Both the position numbers and the translations under genes were made by a program. Positions 8,031 to 14,851 of a stretch of 64,000 bases of DNA are shown piece by piece. Within the stretch, counting starts at the first letter, position 1. Each line of letters opens with the position of its first letter. This stretch comes from Desulfotomaculum copahuensis (GTDB lineage: Bacteria; Bacillota; Desulfotomaculia; Desulfotomaculales; Desulfovirgulaceae), in the NCBI RefSeq assembly GCF_001655685.1, contig NZ_LYVF01000165.1, forward strand, positions 1 to 64,000, read 5' to 3'. A model generated the notes under the pieces. That model ran no database searches, was not told the origin of the DNA, and saw nothing but the letters and a program-made list of their open reading frames with translations.

Positions 8031-8582
8031 GTGAAAGAAACTATTCTTTCCTGGCAAGGTTGGGAACCAGAAATAGCTAAAAATGTTTTTATTGCACCAG
8101 GGGCATATGTGATTGGCCAGGTGAAAATTGGATCCGGGTCTAGTATATGGTTTAACTGTGTTTTGCGGGGTGACGTTGCTCCAATTGTTATCGGATCAAA
8201 TAGCAACATTCAAGATGGCTGTGTTCTGCACGGGGCTCATATACCAACTATAACACCAATACGAATTGGTTCTAATGTTACGATTGGCCATAAGTCAATA
8301 ATTCACGCTTGTAGTATTGGCAATGATGCATTTATTGGTATGGGGTCTATAATTCTGAGTAGTGCCAAGATTGGCCGTGGGACTTTAGTTGCTGCAGGTA
8401 GTTTGGTATTGGAGGGCTCTTCGTATCCCCCGGGTGTTGTAATTATGGGGGCACCGGCAAAAATAATACGGGATGTTACAGAGGAGGAGAGGGAAATGTT
8501 CAAAATGGTCACTTTAACATATAAGGAACGTGCGTCAAAATATATGGATGTTTATAGTTGTAACCAATCAATTAAAACATAA
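8031..8582 (+). CDS. Gamma-class carbonic anhydrase-like hexapeptide-repeat protein
   Basis: A 183-residue left-handed beta-helix protein with the isoleucine-rich hexapeptide pattern throughout (IGSGSSIWFNC, IGSNSNIQDGC and so on). The three zinc histidines of gamma-carbonic anhydrases are in place: one in CVLHGA near residue 67 and two in TIGHKSIIHA near 84-91. It could hydrate CO2. Relatives such as PaaY act on CoA-related side products in aromatic pathways, and the position after a reductase module fits either. The GTG start at 8031 follows TGAGGAGG. Confidence 0.8.
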   Translation: MKETILSWQGWEPEIAKNVFIAPGAYVIGQVKIGSGSSIWFNCVLRGDVAPIVIGSNSNIQDGCVLHGAHIPTITPIRIGSNVTIGHKSIIHACSIGNDAFIGMGSIILSSAKIGRGTLVAAGSLVLEGSSYPPGVVIMGAPAKIIRDVTEEEREMFKMVTLTYKERASKYMDVYSCNQSIKT

Positions 8583-8657
8583 TCGAGAGAGAAGCATGGA
8601 TTGATCATTGAAATTAAGTATTATGTGTTAGTTTATTCAATGAAAGGGGAATAGCAT

Positions 8658-8993
8658 GTGAGTTACATTGTCTGGAAACCAATAGCGGAAAGGCCTAGGG
8701 CTTATGTATTTCTGGGATGCGAGAAGCAGAAAAATGAGAAAAGGAGTATTTATCTTGGTGCGACACCTGAGCGTGCAGCTGCTAGACTGCGTAAGCTAAT
8801 TGGTATTAATGATGAGTATTTTCATTTGGTAACGGAACTTTACCGTGGAAGGCCGGGTCGTAAACCTCAAAAAAGCGATCAAGAAAAGGTGATTAGGTCT
8901 CTTTTGCGGTTAAAGGCACGTTATAAGGATGAATATGTGCAGAGCATTTTAGAAAAAGCATTATCAGACTTAGGGAACAATGTGGCTTTATAG
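8658..8993 (+). CDS. Hypothetical protein, 111 aa
   Basis: Not recognised. The GTG at 8658 follows GAAAGGGGA. The product is basic, with an N-terminal beta-rich stretch (YIVWKPIAERPRAYVFLG) and a helical, charged C-terminal half rich in Lys, Arg and Glu with RLRKLIG and VIRSLLRLKARY segments. No membrane segment or cysteine motif is visible. It is separated by about 75 bases from the carbonic anhydrase gene and 100 bases from the peptidase gene. The A+T-rich codon use matches its neighbours from 7.1 to 11 kb. Confidence 0.55.
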   Translation: MSYIVWKPIAERPRAYVFLGCEKQKNEKRSIYLGATPERAAARLRKLIGINDEYFHLVTELYRGRPGRKPQKSDQEKVIRSLLRLKARYKDEYVQSILEKALSDLGNNVAL

Positions 8994-9092
8994 GCCTTGT
9001 TGAGATTTCCCATTGATATTAATATCTGTTTTCTCCAAAGCAAATTATGCGAAATCTAAATAAATAACCAGTTTTATAGGAGTGCAAAAAAG

Positions 9093-10277
9093 ATGAAGGA
9101 TTATCCAGAAGCCGGTGAGTTGTCAAAAAGAATTCAGGCGTTCCAAAGTATACTACAGAATAATAATATAGATGGAGCATTAATATTGCAGAGTGCTGAT
9201 ATTGTGTATTTCTGTGGGACATATCAAAATGCACAATTGTATATTCCTGCATTTGGGTGTCCTGTATTAATGGTAAGGCGCAGCATGGAGCGAATTGATC
9301 CCACCATTATTCCTCTAGAGGTAAAAGTGTTTAGAAATAGTAAAGATATTGGTGATATATTGCTTGCCAAAGGAATTTCTGAATCAGCAACATTAGGCAT
9401 GGAGCTTGATGTTGTGCCTGTAAACATCTTTCGTCGTTTAGAAAGAATTATTTCATGTAGTTTTGTCGATGTATCGCAATATATCAAAGAATTACGTATG
9501 GTGAAATCATCTTATGAAATTAGTTTATTAAGGGACTCTGCGGCAATGCTTGAAAATGTTTTTTGCTCGATCCCTGGTTTGCTTAAAGAGGGAATTAGTG
9601 AACTTGAGTTAGCTGCAGAAATTGAATTAATAGCGCGTCGTTCTGGTCACATTGGTTTAATTCGTGTCCGTGGATTCAATCAGGATTTTTATTATGGTTC
9701 ATTGCTAGCTGGCTCTAACGGTGGAGTACCTAGTTATTTTGATGGTCCGCTTGGTGGAACTGGATTATGTCCTGCATTTCCATTTGGTGTAAGCAGACAT
9801 TTGATTGGCGTTGGTGAACCGATAATGGTTGATTATGTTGGAACTGTTAACGGATACCAGGTTGATATGAGCCGCGTTTTTGCTCTTGGTTATTTACCGG
9901 ATGATTTACTCTATGCACAGGAAGTTGCTATAGCAATTCAGAATACGATTGCGAGCCATGCCCGCCCGGGAGTTTTATGGAGTAGACTTTATGATATGGC
10001 AATAAGTATGGCTGAGGAAGCAGGTTTAAGTAAATATTTTATGGGATGTGATGAAAAAGTCAAATTTATCGGACATGGCATTGGCCTTGAATTGAACGAA
10101 TTACCGATTATTGGTAAAGGCATAAATAAGGAACTGCAAACCAATATGGCCTTGGCTATTGAACCAAAATTTGTTTTTCCAGGTCGTGGTGCAGTTGGTG
10201 TAGAAAATACTTTTATTGTCACTCCAGTGGGTTTGGAGCGTTTATCTCAACTTACTGATGTAGAGGTAATTGTATAA
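9093..10277 (+). CDS. M24 family peptidase (Xaa-Pro aminopeptidase/creatinase fold)
   Basis: A 394-residue protein with an N-terminal creatinase-like domain (about 1-150) and a C-terminal pita-bread M24 domain. The five metal ligands are visible: two Asp in VDYVGTVNGYQVDMSRVF near 250-260, His in FIGHGIGLELNE near 330, Glu in ALAIEPKF near 357 and Glu in VGVENTF near 370. It would cleave Xaa-Pro dipeptides, or act on a related small amide as some M24 members do. It stands alone between two A+T-rich unknown genes. The ATG at 9093 follows ATAGGAGTG. Confidence 0.85.
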   Translation: MKDYPEAGELSKRIQAFQSILQNNNIDGALILQSADIVYFCGTYQNAQLYIPAFGCPVLMVRRSMERIDPTIIPLEVKVFRNSKDIGDILLAKGISESATLGMELDVVPVNIFRRLERIISCSFVDVSQYIKELRMVKSSYEISLLRDSAAMLENVFCSIPGLLKEGISELELAAEIELIARRSGHIGLIRVRGFNQDFYYGSLLAGSNGGVPSYFDGPLGGTGLCPAFPFGVSRHLIGVGEPIMVDYVGTVNGYQVDMSRVFALGYLPDDLLYAQEVAIAIQNTIASHARPGVLWSRLYDMAISMAEEAGLSKYFMGCDEKVKFIGHGIGLELNELPIIGKGINKELQTNMALAIEPKFVFPGRGAVGVENTFIVTPVGLERLSQLTDVEVIV

Positions 10278-10373
10278 ATTGAGCGTTCTATCTATAGCAT
10301 TAGACAATAACTACTTGTTTCGCTTTACTTAATTAAGCGGTTATTTATCACAATTATGAGAGGGGCTTACATT

Positions 10374-10967
10374 ATGAACAAGTCAATAGATTATGAGGCA
10401 TTAAGTTCATTGAAAAACATTCTATTAACATTTCAAATAACAATGGAAAAATTGCTAAGTATGTTTTTATATCGCAAGGGTAGCATTCCTGAAATCGAAA
10501 AAGCACTTTCTAACATTAATAATCAAATAAATAGCGAGCTTCTTCGCACACCATCATATGACAAAAAGAAGGTTAATCAGTTTATTGAAATATATCAGCG
10601 TATTGGCTATATTAACGAGTCTTTTATGTCTATAGTTTTAGCCATTCAGGCAAAGAATGATGAAAAAGTTCTTTTTAGTGATAAGGCTGTAAAAGAGATA
10701 GAGACTCTATTTCAAAATCTAATTTCAATGTTAAAAAATATTGTTGACTATTTAGGTACAAGAAATTCCATACTTTTAAATCATCTAATAGAAGATCAGG
10801 CCAGATATGAGGCTAGCTGTCAACACTTTTCAAATGAACATGAAGATCGTTTAGCTAAGGGTATCTGTTTGCCGCGTTCATCAACTATATATTTAAAAAT
10901 ATCAGATAAAATGTGCAATATATCTTGGGATTTAATAAGCGTTGTAAATATTATAGGTAAGCTATGA
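10374..10967 (+). CDS. Stand-alone PhoU-like helical protein
   Basis: A 197-residue, all-helical protein without membrane segments. The end (HEDRLAKGICLPRSSTIYLK, then ISDKMCNISWDLISVVNII) resembles the PhoU-like tail of Na/phosphate cotransporters, where the pattern is H-ERL-G-C, E-G-F-DLL-NLERI-DHA-NI. The transporter part that usually precedes this domain is absent here. The start at 10374 is chosen because GAGAGGGG at 10358-10365 lies 8 nt before it; the ATG at 10356 overlaps that ribosome site. Strongly A+T-rich. It may be a separate regulator or the remnant of a larger gene. Confidence 0.55.
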   Translation: MNKSIDYEALSSLKNILLTFQITMEKLLSMFLYRKGSIPEIEKALSNINNQINSELLRTPSYDKKKVNQFIEIYQRIGYINESFMSIVLAIQAKNDEKVLFSDKAVKEIETLFQNLISMLKNIVDYLGTRNSILLNHLIEDQARYEASCQHFSNEHEDRLAKGICLPRSSTIYLKISDKMCNISWDLISVVNIIGKL

Positions 10968-11299
10968 GTTGTGGCCTCAGGTCTTTTGGTCATAGTAATA
11001 TATTTTCAATTCTCGCAGAGCGAAAGCTGAGGTTATAGCCTCTTTATTGACTACTCTAATCATTTCCTTTTCTCCTGTTTGCTGCGGTTTTGCTCACCTA
11101 CAGCTTACAGGGAAAATTGATCAGGGTGGTTCCTTTTTTCGTGCGCACGAGTGTTGCCGGCATCTGTTTCTGACCCGGTAATCCTACATCGGACTTCAGC
11201 GGGCATGTATTTCTACGGTATCGCATTTGAATGGTTATTCTCAGTGGGACCTTTTAATGTCCGGCAGTCCGGATAAGAAATTTCACTCGCGTGGCTTTA
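10968..11299. other. Intergenic stretch without a recognisable gene
   Basis: About 330 bases between the PhoU-like gene and the broken esterase. Every frame is interrupted and no ribosome site with a protein-like frame was found. It may hold decayed upstream coding sequence of the esterase, which is expected to be about 80 residues longer at its N-terminus, but I could not align any part convincingly. Confidence 0.4.
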
Positions 11300-11821
11300 C
11301 CTGGAATATAAATGCAAAAATTACTGGATGAGGATAAAAAATATTTCTGGCCGGTTTGTCCATGGGCAGAGCCATTTCCCTGCACCTGGCGGCCCGTTTT
11401 CAATTGGCCGGAGTGGTCACTGTGTGCGCACCGGTTTATATAAACCTGATGCGCTACCTGACGTTGGCGTGGAAATTTTTTCGGTGTCTGGACAAGGAAA
11501 TCTGGCTGGATATTCAGGATGTCCAGGCCAGAGCCCTGTACAGCGGGTCAGAATGCGTCAACCCGCTGTGTGGACTGGAGTTTTTAAAACTGCTGCGGCA
11601 AACGCGCTGTGGGTTGAAAAATGTCAATGCACCGCTTTTAATATTTCAGGCGCTGGAAGACAGGATCATACTGCCTGAAAATTCCCTGCAGATCTACCGT
11701 TCCGTTTCTTCCCGTCAAAAAGACATCGTCTGGATTGATCAATTCGAGGCATGTGCCCGCAGTCGACAGACAGAAACAAGTGGTATTTGAGCGTACTGGA
11801 GAATTCATCAGCCAGTTGTAA
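11300..11821 (+). pseudogene. Broken alpha/beta-hydrolase (Est30-like carboxylesterase)
   Basis: Pieces of one esterase lie in different frames. LLDEDKK is read up to about 11337. After a slip in the run of six A residues the frame changes to IFLAGLSMGRAISLHLAARF, containing the nucleophile elbow GLSMG. The middle segment reaches ALEDRIILPENSLQIY, which holds the acid residue region, and VWIDQ near 11740. There another frame shift moves the catalytic histidine region (HVPAVDRQ) and the last helix (FERTGEFISQL) to a third frame, ending at TAA 11819-11821. The N-terminal oxyanion part is missing or unrecognisable. At least two frameshifts make this inactive. Confidence 0.75.
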
Positions 11822-11888
11822 GGTTCCCGGAACGGATACTCCTTTGATGGATGCAACCGGGATACATAAACAGCAGCCGCTTCAGGCC

Positions 11889-12764
11889 TCAGAAAGTAAA
11901 ACCCCTGCCCATAACTTCGACCGTTTCGGTAACAAAGACAAAAGCCTTTTTATCCACCTCGGCCACTATTTCCTTGATTTTGGCGATCTCAAAGTGATTG
12001 ACCACACAGTTGATCACCAATTTCGAGCTGCCTGAAAAGGCTCCCTGCCCCTCCAAGTAAGTCACGCCGCGGTGCATTTCTTTCATAATGCGTTCAGCTA
12101 TCTCCGGACTCTTATTAGAAATTATGGTCACATACTTGTTTTTACTCAGACCGTTGATTACCGAATCGGTAACTTTGCTGCCGACCCACATGCTGATGGC
12201 CGTGTACATGGCTATTTTTATGTCATAGAAAAAAAGGGAAAGCACAAGGATGAAAACATTGCAATAAAATGATGTCGTGCCCACGGAAATATTTTTTTTC
12301 TTCTTCATGATCAAGGATATAATATCCGTTCCGCCCATGGAAGCGCCCTGGCGGAATGTAATGCCGCCACCCAGTCCCCCGATGACGCCCGAGGCGATGG
12401 AAGCCAGGAATATATCTATATTCGGTTTGGGGATATATGGTCCCAACACCGGTAACATAATAATGACCATGCCCGCTCCAACCGTGCTGTAAATGATCAA
12501 CTGGCGGTCAAGCACTTTCAGCCCCCAGATAAATATCGGCAGGTTCAAGACAAATATGCCCAGATAGAAGGGGAAGGAAAAAGTATAATGACCAATCAAC
12601 GCCAGACCGGAAACGCCGCCGGAAAGAAGATTATACGGCAGTACAAAAGCTTCGTAGGAAACGACCACCAAAATAGAACCCAAAATTATGCCGGCCAATT
12701 TTTTGGCGGCGGTGATGCTGTTTCTCTGCAGTCTGGCCAACTTGACCCTGGTTTTTCTTTTCAT
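11889..12764 (-). CDS. YitT family membrane protein with C-terminal DUF2179 domain
   Basis: A 291-residue integral membrane protein on the minus strand. About five hydrophobic segments are visible between residues 15 and 200 (for example LAGIILGSILVVVSYEAFVL and GVSGLALIGHYTFSFPFYLG). A soluble ferredoxin-like DUF2179 domain follows (near 215-285, ending TVEVMGRGFTF). YitT proteins are widespread in Firmicutes; their transported substrate is not established. The start ATG is preceded on its strand by GGAGGC. It stands alone, opposite in direction to the esterase relic and to hutH, whose promoter lies between the two starts. Confidence 0.85.
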   Translation of the reverse strand: MKRKTRVKLARLQRNSITAAKKLAGIILGSILVVVSYEAFVLPYNLLSGGVSGLALIGHYTFSFPFYLGIFVLNLPIFIWGLKVLDRQLIIYSTVGAGMVIIMLPVLGPYIPKPNIDIFLASIASGVIGGLGGGITFRQGASMGGTDIISLIMKKKKNISVGTTSFYCNVFILVLSLFFYDIKIAMYTAISMWVGSKVTDSVINGLSKNKYVTIISNKSPEIAERIMKEMHRGVTYLEGQGAFSGSSKLVINCVVNHFEIAKIKEIVAEVDKKAFVFVTETVEVMGRGFTF

Positions 12765-12862
12765 GCGGTTTTAGCCTCCAGGGAACCCGGGATTTTATTA
12801 TTTTACCACCACCCCATTTTCTGTCAACTGATAAATTATGAAGGGAAGGCTGTTTTGCCGGA

Positions 12863-12891
12863 TTGACAAAAGTAAATTTCTCCAATATGAT
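12863..12891 (+). promoter_or_regulatory. Sigma-A promoter of hutH
   Basis: A perfect -35 TTGACA (12863-12868), a 17-base spacer and a -10 TATGAT (12886-12891) differing from TATAAT by one base. Transcription would start near 12898, leaving a leader of about 110 bases before hutH that holds the HutP-type repeats and a terminator. Strong promoters followed by conditional termination are what HutP control requires. Confidence 0.85.
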
Positions 12892-12911
12892 TATTTTGAA
12901 AAGAATATAAT

Positions 12912-12935
12912 CAGCTCAAAGTTGCTAGTCATGAG
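12912..12935 (+). promoter_or_regulatory. HutP-type NAG-repeat antiterminator site in the hutH leader
   Basis: Four NAG triplets stand in strict register: CAG at 12912, AAG at 12919, TAG at 12926 and GAG at 12933, each separated by exactly four bases. In B. subtilis the HutP hexamer, loaded with L-histidine and Mg2+, binds NAG triplets separated by four bases next to a terminator and prevents hut mRNA from stopping. The last triplet abuts the 5' arm of the terminator hairpin that follows. A HutP gene is present at 37489-37899. Confidence 0.8.
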
Positions 12936-12987
12936 GGAGCTTGCCAGATGCGCGAAAAACGCGTAATGGTGGCTCCTTTTTGTTTTT
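12935..12987 (+). terminator. Leader attenuator terminator of hutH
   Basis: GGGAGC at 12935-12940 pairs with GGCTCC near 12972-12977. The helix extends with GCCA against TGGT, and an inner GCGCG/CGCGT hairpin caps it. The run TTTTTGTTTTT follows. It lies between the promoter and the hutH start, so it can only act as a conditional terminator. The NAG repeats touch its 5' arm. Confidence 0.75.
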
Positions 12988-13008
12988 GCTCTTGAGGGGA
13001 GGATAAAA

Positions 13009-14571
13009 ATGGCACTGGCCAGATCCACGGCAAGCGAGGGTGTGGTTGAAAAAGTAAGCCTGGACGGGGAGAGCCTTGATATTGAGCAGGTGATCCGGGT
13101 GGCCCGCCGGCATGCTCCGGTTTTCCTGGAACCGGCGGCTGTCCGGCGCATGGAAGGTTCTCAACAAATGGTGCGGGAGATTGTGGGGGGAAAAAAGGTG
13201 GTTTACGGCATAACCACCGGGTTTGGCAAATTCAGCAATGTGGTGATTTCACCGGCGCAGACGGAGCAGCTGCAGAAAAACCTGGTCATGAGCCATGCGG
13301 TGGGCACCGGCCGGCCTTTGGAAACGGAGGTGGTGCGGGCGGTGACGCTTTTGCGGGCCAATACCCTGGCCAAAGGATTTTCCGGTGTGCGGCCGCTTGT
13401 TGTCGAGTACCTGATCCAGTTACTCAACCGGGATATCCACCCGGTGGTGCCCGAACAGGGCTCCGTGGGCGCCAGCGGCGATTTGGCGCCCCTGGCCCAC
13501 ATCGCTCTGGTGCTTTTAGGCCTGGGCGAGGCGGAATACCGGGGCAAAAGGATCAGCGGCGCACAGGCGCTGGAGTTGGCCGGACTGCCCCCGTTGTCGC
13601 TGCAGGCCAAAGAGGGCCTGGCCCTGACCAACGGCACACAGCTCATGGGCGGCCTGGGCTGCCTGGCCGTGCATGATGCCGAATTGACGGCCAAAACGGC
13701 TTCTATTGCCGCCGCCCTGGCCGTGGAAGCGCTGGACGGGGTGATCACCGCCTTCGACCCGCGGGTACAGCGCTTGCGCCCCCACGCCGGGCAGGCGCGT
13801 TGCGCCGCCCACCTGCGGCAGTTGCTGGCCGGCGGGGAAATCGCCGGCCGGGCGGTGCAGCCACGGGTACAGGACGCCTATACATTGCGCTGCACCCCCC
13901 AGGTGCACGGCGCCACCCTGGATGCCGTTGACTATGTGCGAGGCGTGCTGGAGGTTGAGATCAATTCCGCCACCGACAACCCGCTGCTTTTCCCGGAAGA
14001 AGGGGATGTCATTTCCGGGGGCAATTTCCACGGCCAGCCGCTGGCCCTGGCCCTGGACTTCCTGGGCATGGCCGTGGCCGAACTGGGCAGTATGGCCGAG
14101 CGGCGCACCGCCCGCCTGCTCGACCCGGCCATCAGCGGCCTGCCGGCCTTTCTCACCAAACACGGCGGGCTTAACTCCGGCCTGATGCTCACCCAGTACA
14201 CGGCGGCCGCCCTGGTTTCGGAAAACAAAGTGCTCGCCTCCCCGGCCTGCGTGGACTCCATTCCGACCTCGGCCAACCAGGAGGACCATGTGAGCATGGG
14301 ACCCGTTTCGGCGCGCAAGGCGCGCCGGATCATCGCCAATGTGCAGCAGATCCTGGCCATTCAATTGCTTTGCGCCGCCCAGGCCGTTGATCTGGGACAA
14401 AAGCGCAAAATGGGCCGGGGCACGGCACGGGCTTATGAAGTAATCAGGGCTGAGATTCCCTTCCTGGACCGGGACAGGGTGCTTTATCCGGATCTGACCA
14501 CAGCGCTGGAATTGGTGCAAAGCGGCCGGTTGCTGCGGGAGGTGGAGAACGCGGCGGGGGAGTTGGAGTAA
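13009..14571 (+). CDS. hutH: Histidine ammonia-lyase
   Basis: A 520-residue enzyme that turns L-histidine into urocanate and ammonia, the first step of histidine use. The MIO prosthetic-group triad is in GSVGASGDLAPLAH near residues 158-171. Other landmarks are the inner loop YGITTGFG near 66 and HGGLNSGLMLTQYTAAAL near 385. An extra 18 residues precede the usual N-terminus; the ATG at 13009 has a strong GGGGAGG site, so it is kept. It is separated from the next gene by 280 bases with another regulatory element, so it may be its own transcription unit under HutP control. Confidence 0.95.
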   Translation: MALARSTASEGVVEKVSLDGESLDIEQVIRVARRHAPVFLEPAAVRRMEGSQQMVREIVGGKKVVYGITTGFGKFSNVVISPAQTEQLQKNLVMSHAVGTGRPLETEVVRAVTLLRANTLAKGFSGVRPLVVEYLIQLLNRDIHPVVPEQGSVGASGDLAPLAHIALVLLGLGEAEYRGKRISGAQALELAGLPPLSLQAKEGLALTNGTQLMGGLGCLAVHDAELTAKTASIAAALAVEALDGVITAFDPRVQRLRPHAGQARCAAHLRQLLAGGEIAGRAVQPRVQDAYTLRCTPQVHGATLDAVDYVRGVLEVEINSATDNPLLFPEEGDVISGGNFHGQPLALALDFLGMAVAELGSMAERRTARLLDPAISGLPAFLTKHGGLNSGLMLTQYTAAALVSENKVLASPACVDSIPTSANQEDHVSMGPVSARKARRIIANVQQILAIQLLCAAQAVDLGQKRKMGRGTARAYEVIRAEIPFLDRDRVLYPDLTTALELVQSGRLLREVENAAGELE

Positions 14572-14711
14572 TCTAATTTCAACAATTTGCCGATCCGTTT
14601 AAGCTCTTTTCCCGTCAGTTCACGGTATTCCGTGATGCGTTTGGCAGCGGTTTTATAATAACGCAAACCTTCCATTTTTGCGGCAGCTATATTTTTCAGA
14701 TTGCAGGAGAA

Positions 14712-14748
14712 AGCAAAATTATGCTAACGGAGCAAAATGATATAGAGG
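14712..14748 (+). promoter_or_regulatory. 37-bp conserved element, copy 1 (before the urocanase paralogue)
   Basis: This stretch aligns without gaps to two other 37-bp sites, at 17754-17790 and 22591-22627. It matches the 17754 copy at 25 of 37 positions. Shared cores are GCAA, ATGCT-AC, GCAAAA and the terminal AGAGG. It lies about 100 bases before the paralogue's start. The nearby AraC-type gene makes an AraC operator the natural reading, which is inference. Confidence 0.55.
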
Positions 14749-14806
14749 AAAAAGGGCTGTGGCTGGTAAATGATTTCTAATGCCATGCTGTGCCTAATGC
14801 AATAGT

Positions 14807-14812
14807 ATATAA
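14807..14812 (+). promoter_or_regulatory. Possible -10 element for the urocanase paralogue
   Basis: A perfect TATAAT 40 bases before the start codon. No good -35 lies 17 bases upstream (ATGCTG), as expected for an activator-dependent promoter. The 37-bp element lies 58 bases upstream. Confidence 0.4.
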
Positions 14813-14851
14813 TGATAACCAATAGCGTTATAGATTGGGAGAGTGATCTGG

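Noticed and set aside
13516-14520. 334-codon minus-strand frame opposite hutH
   Set aside because: Same kind of shadow; hutH motifs and ribosome site are clear on the plus strand.
14484-14675. 63-codon minus-strand frame overlapping the end of hutH (EGLRYYKTAAKRITEYRELT at its start)
   Set aside because: The first 40 residues look protein-like, but it overlaps hutH antisense and has no clear ribosome site; a decayed fragment cannot be excluded.
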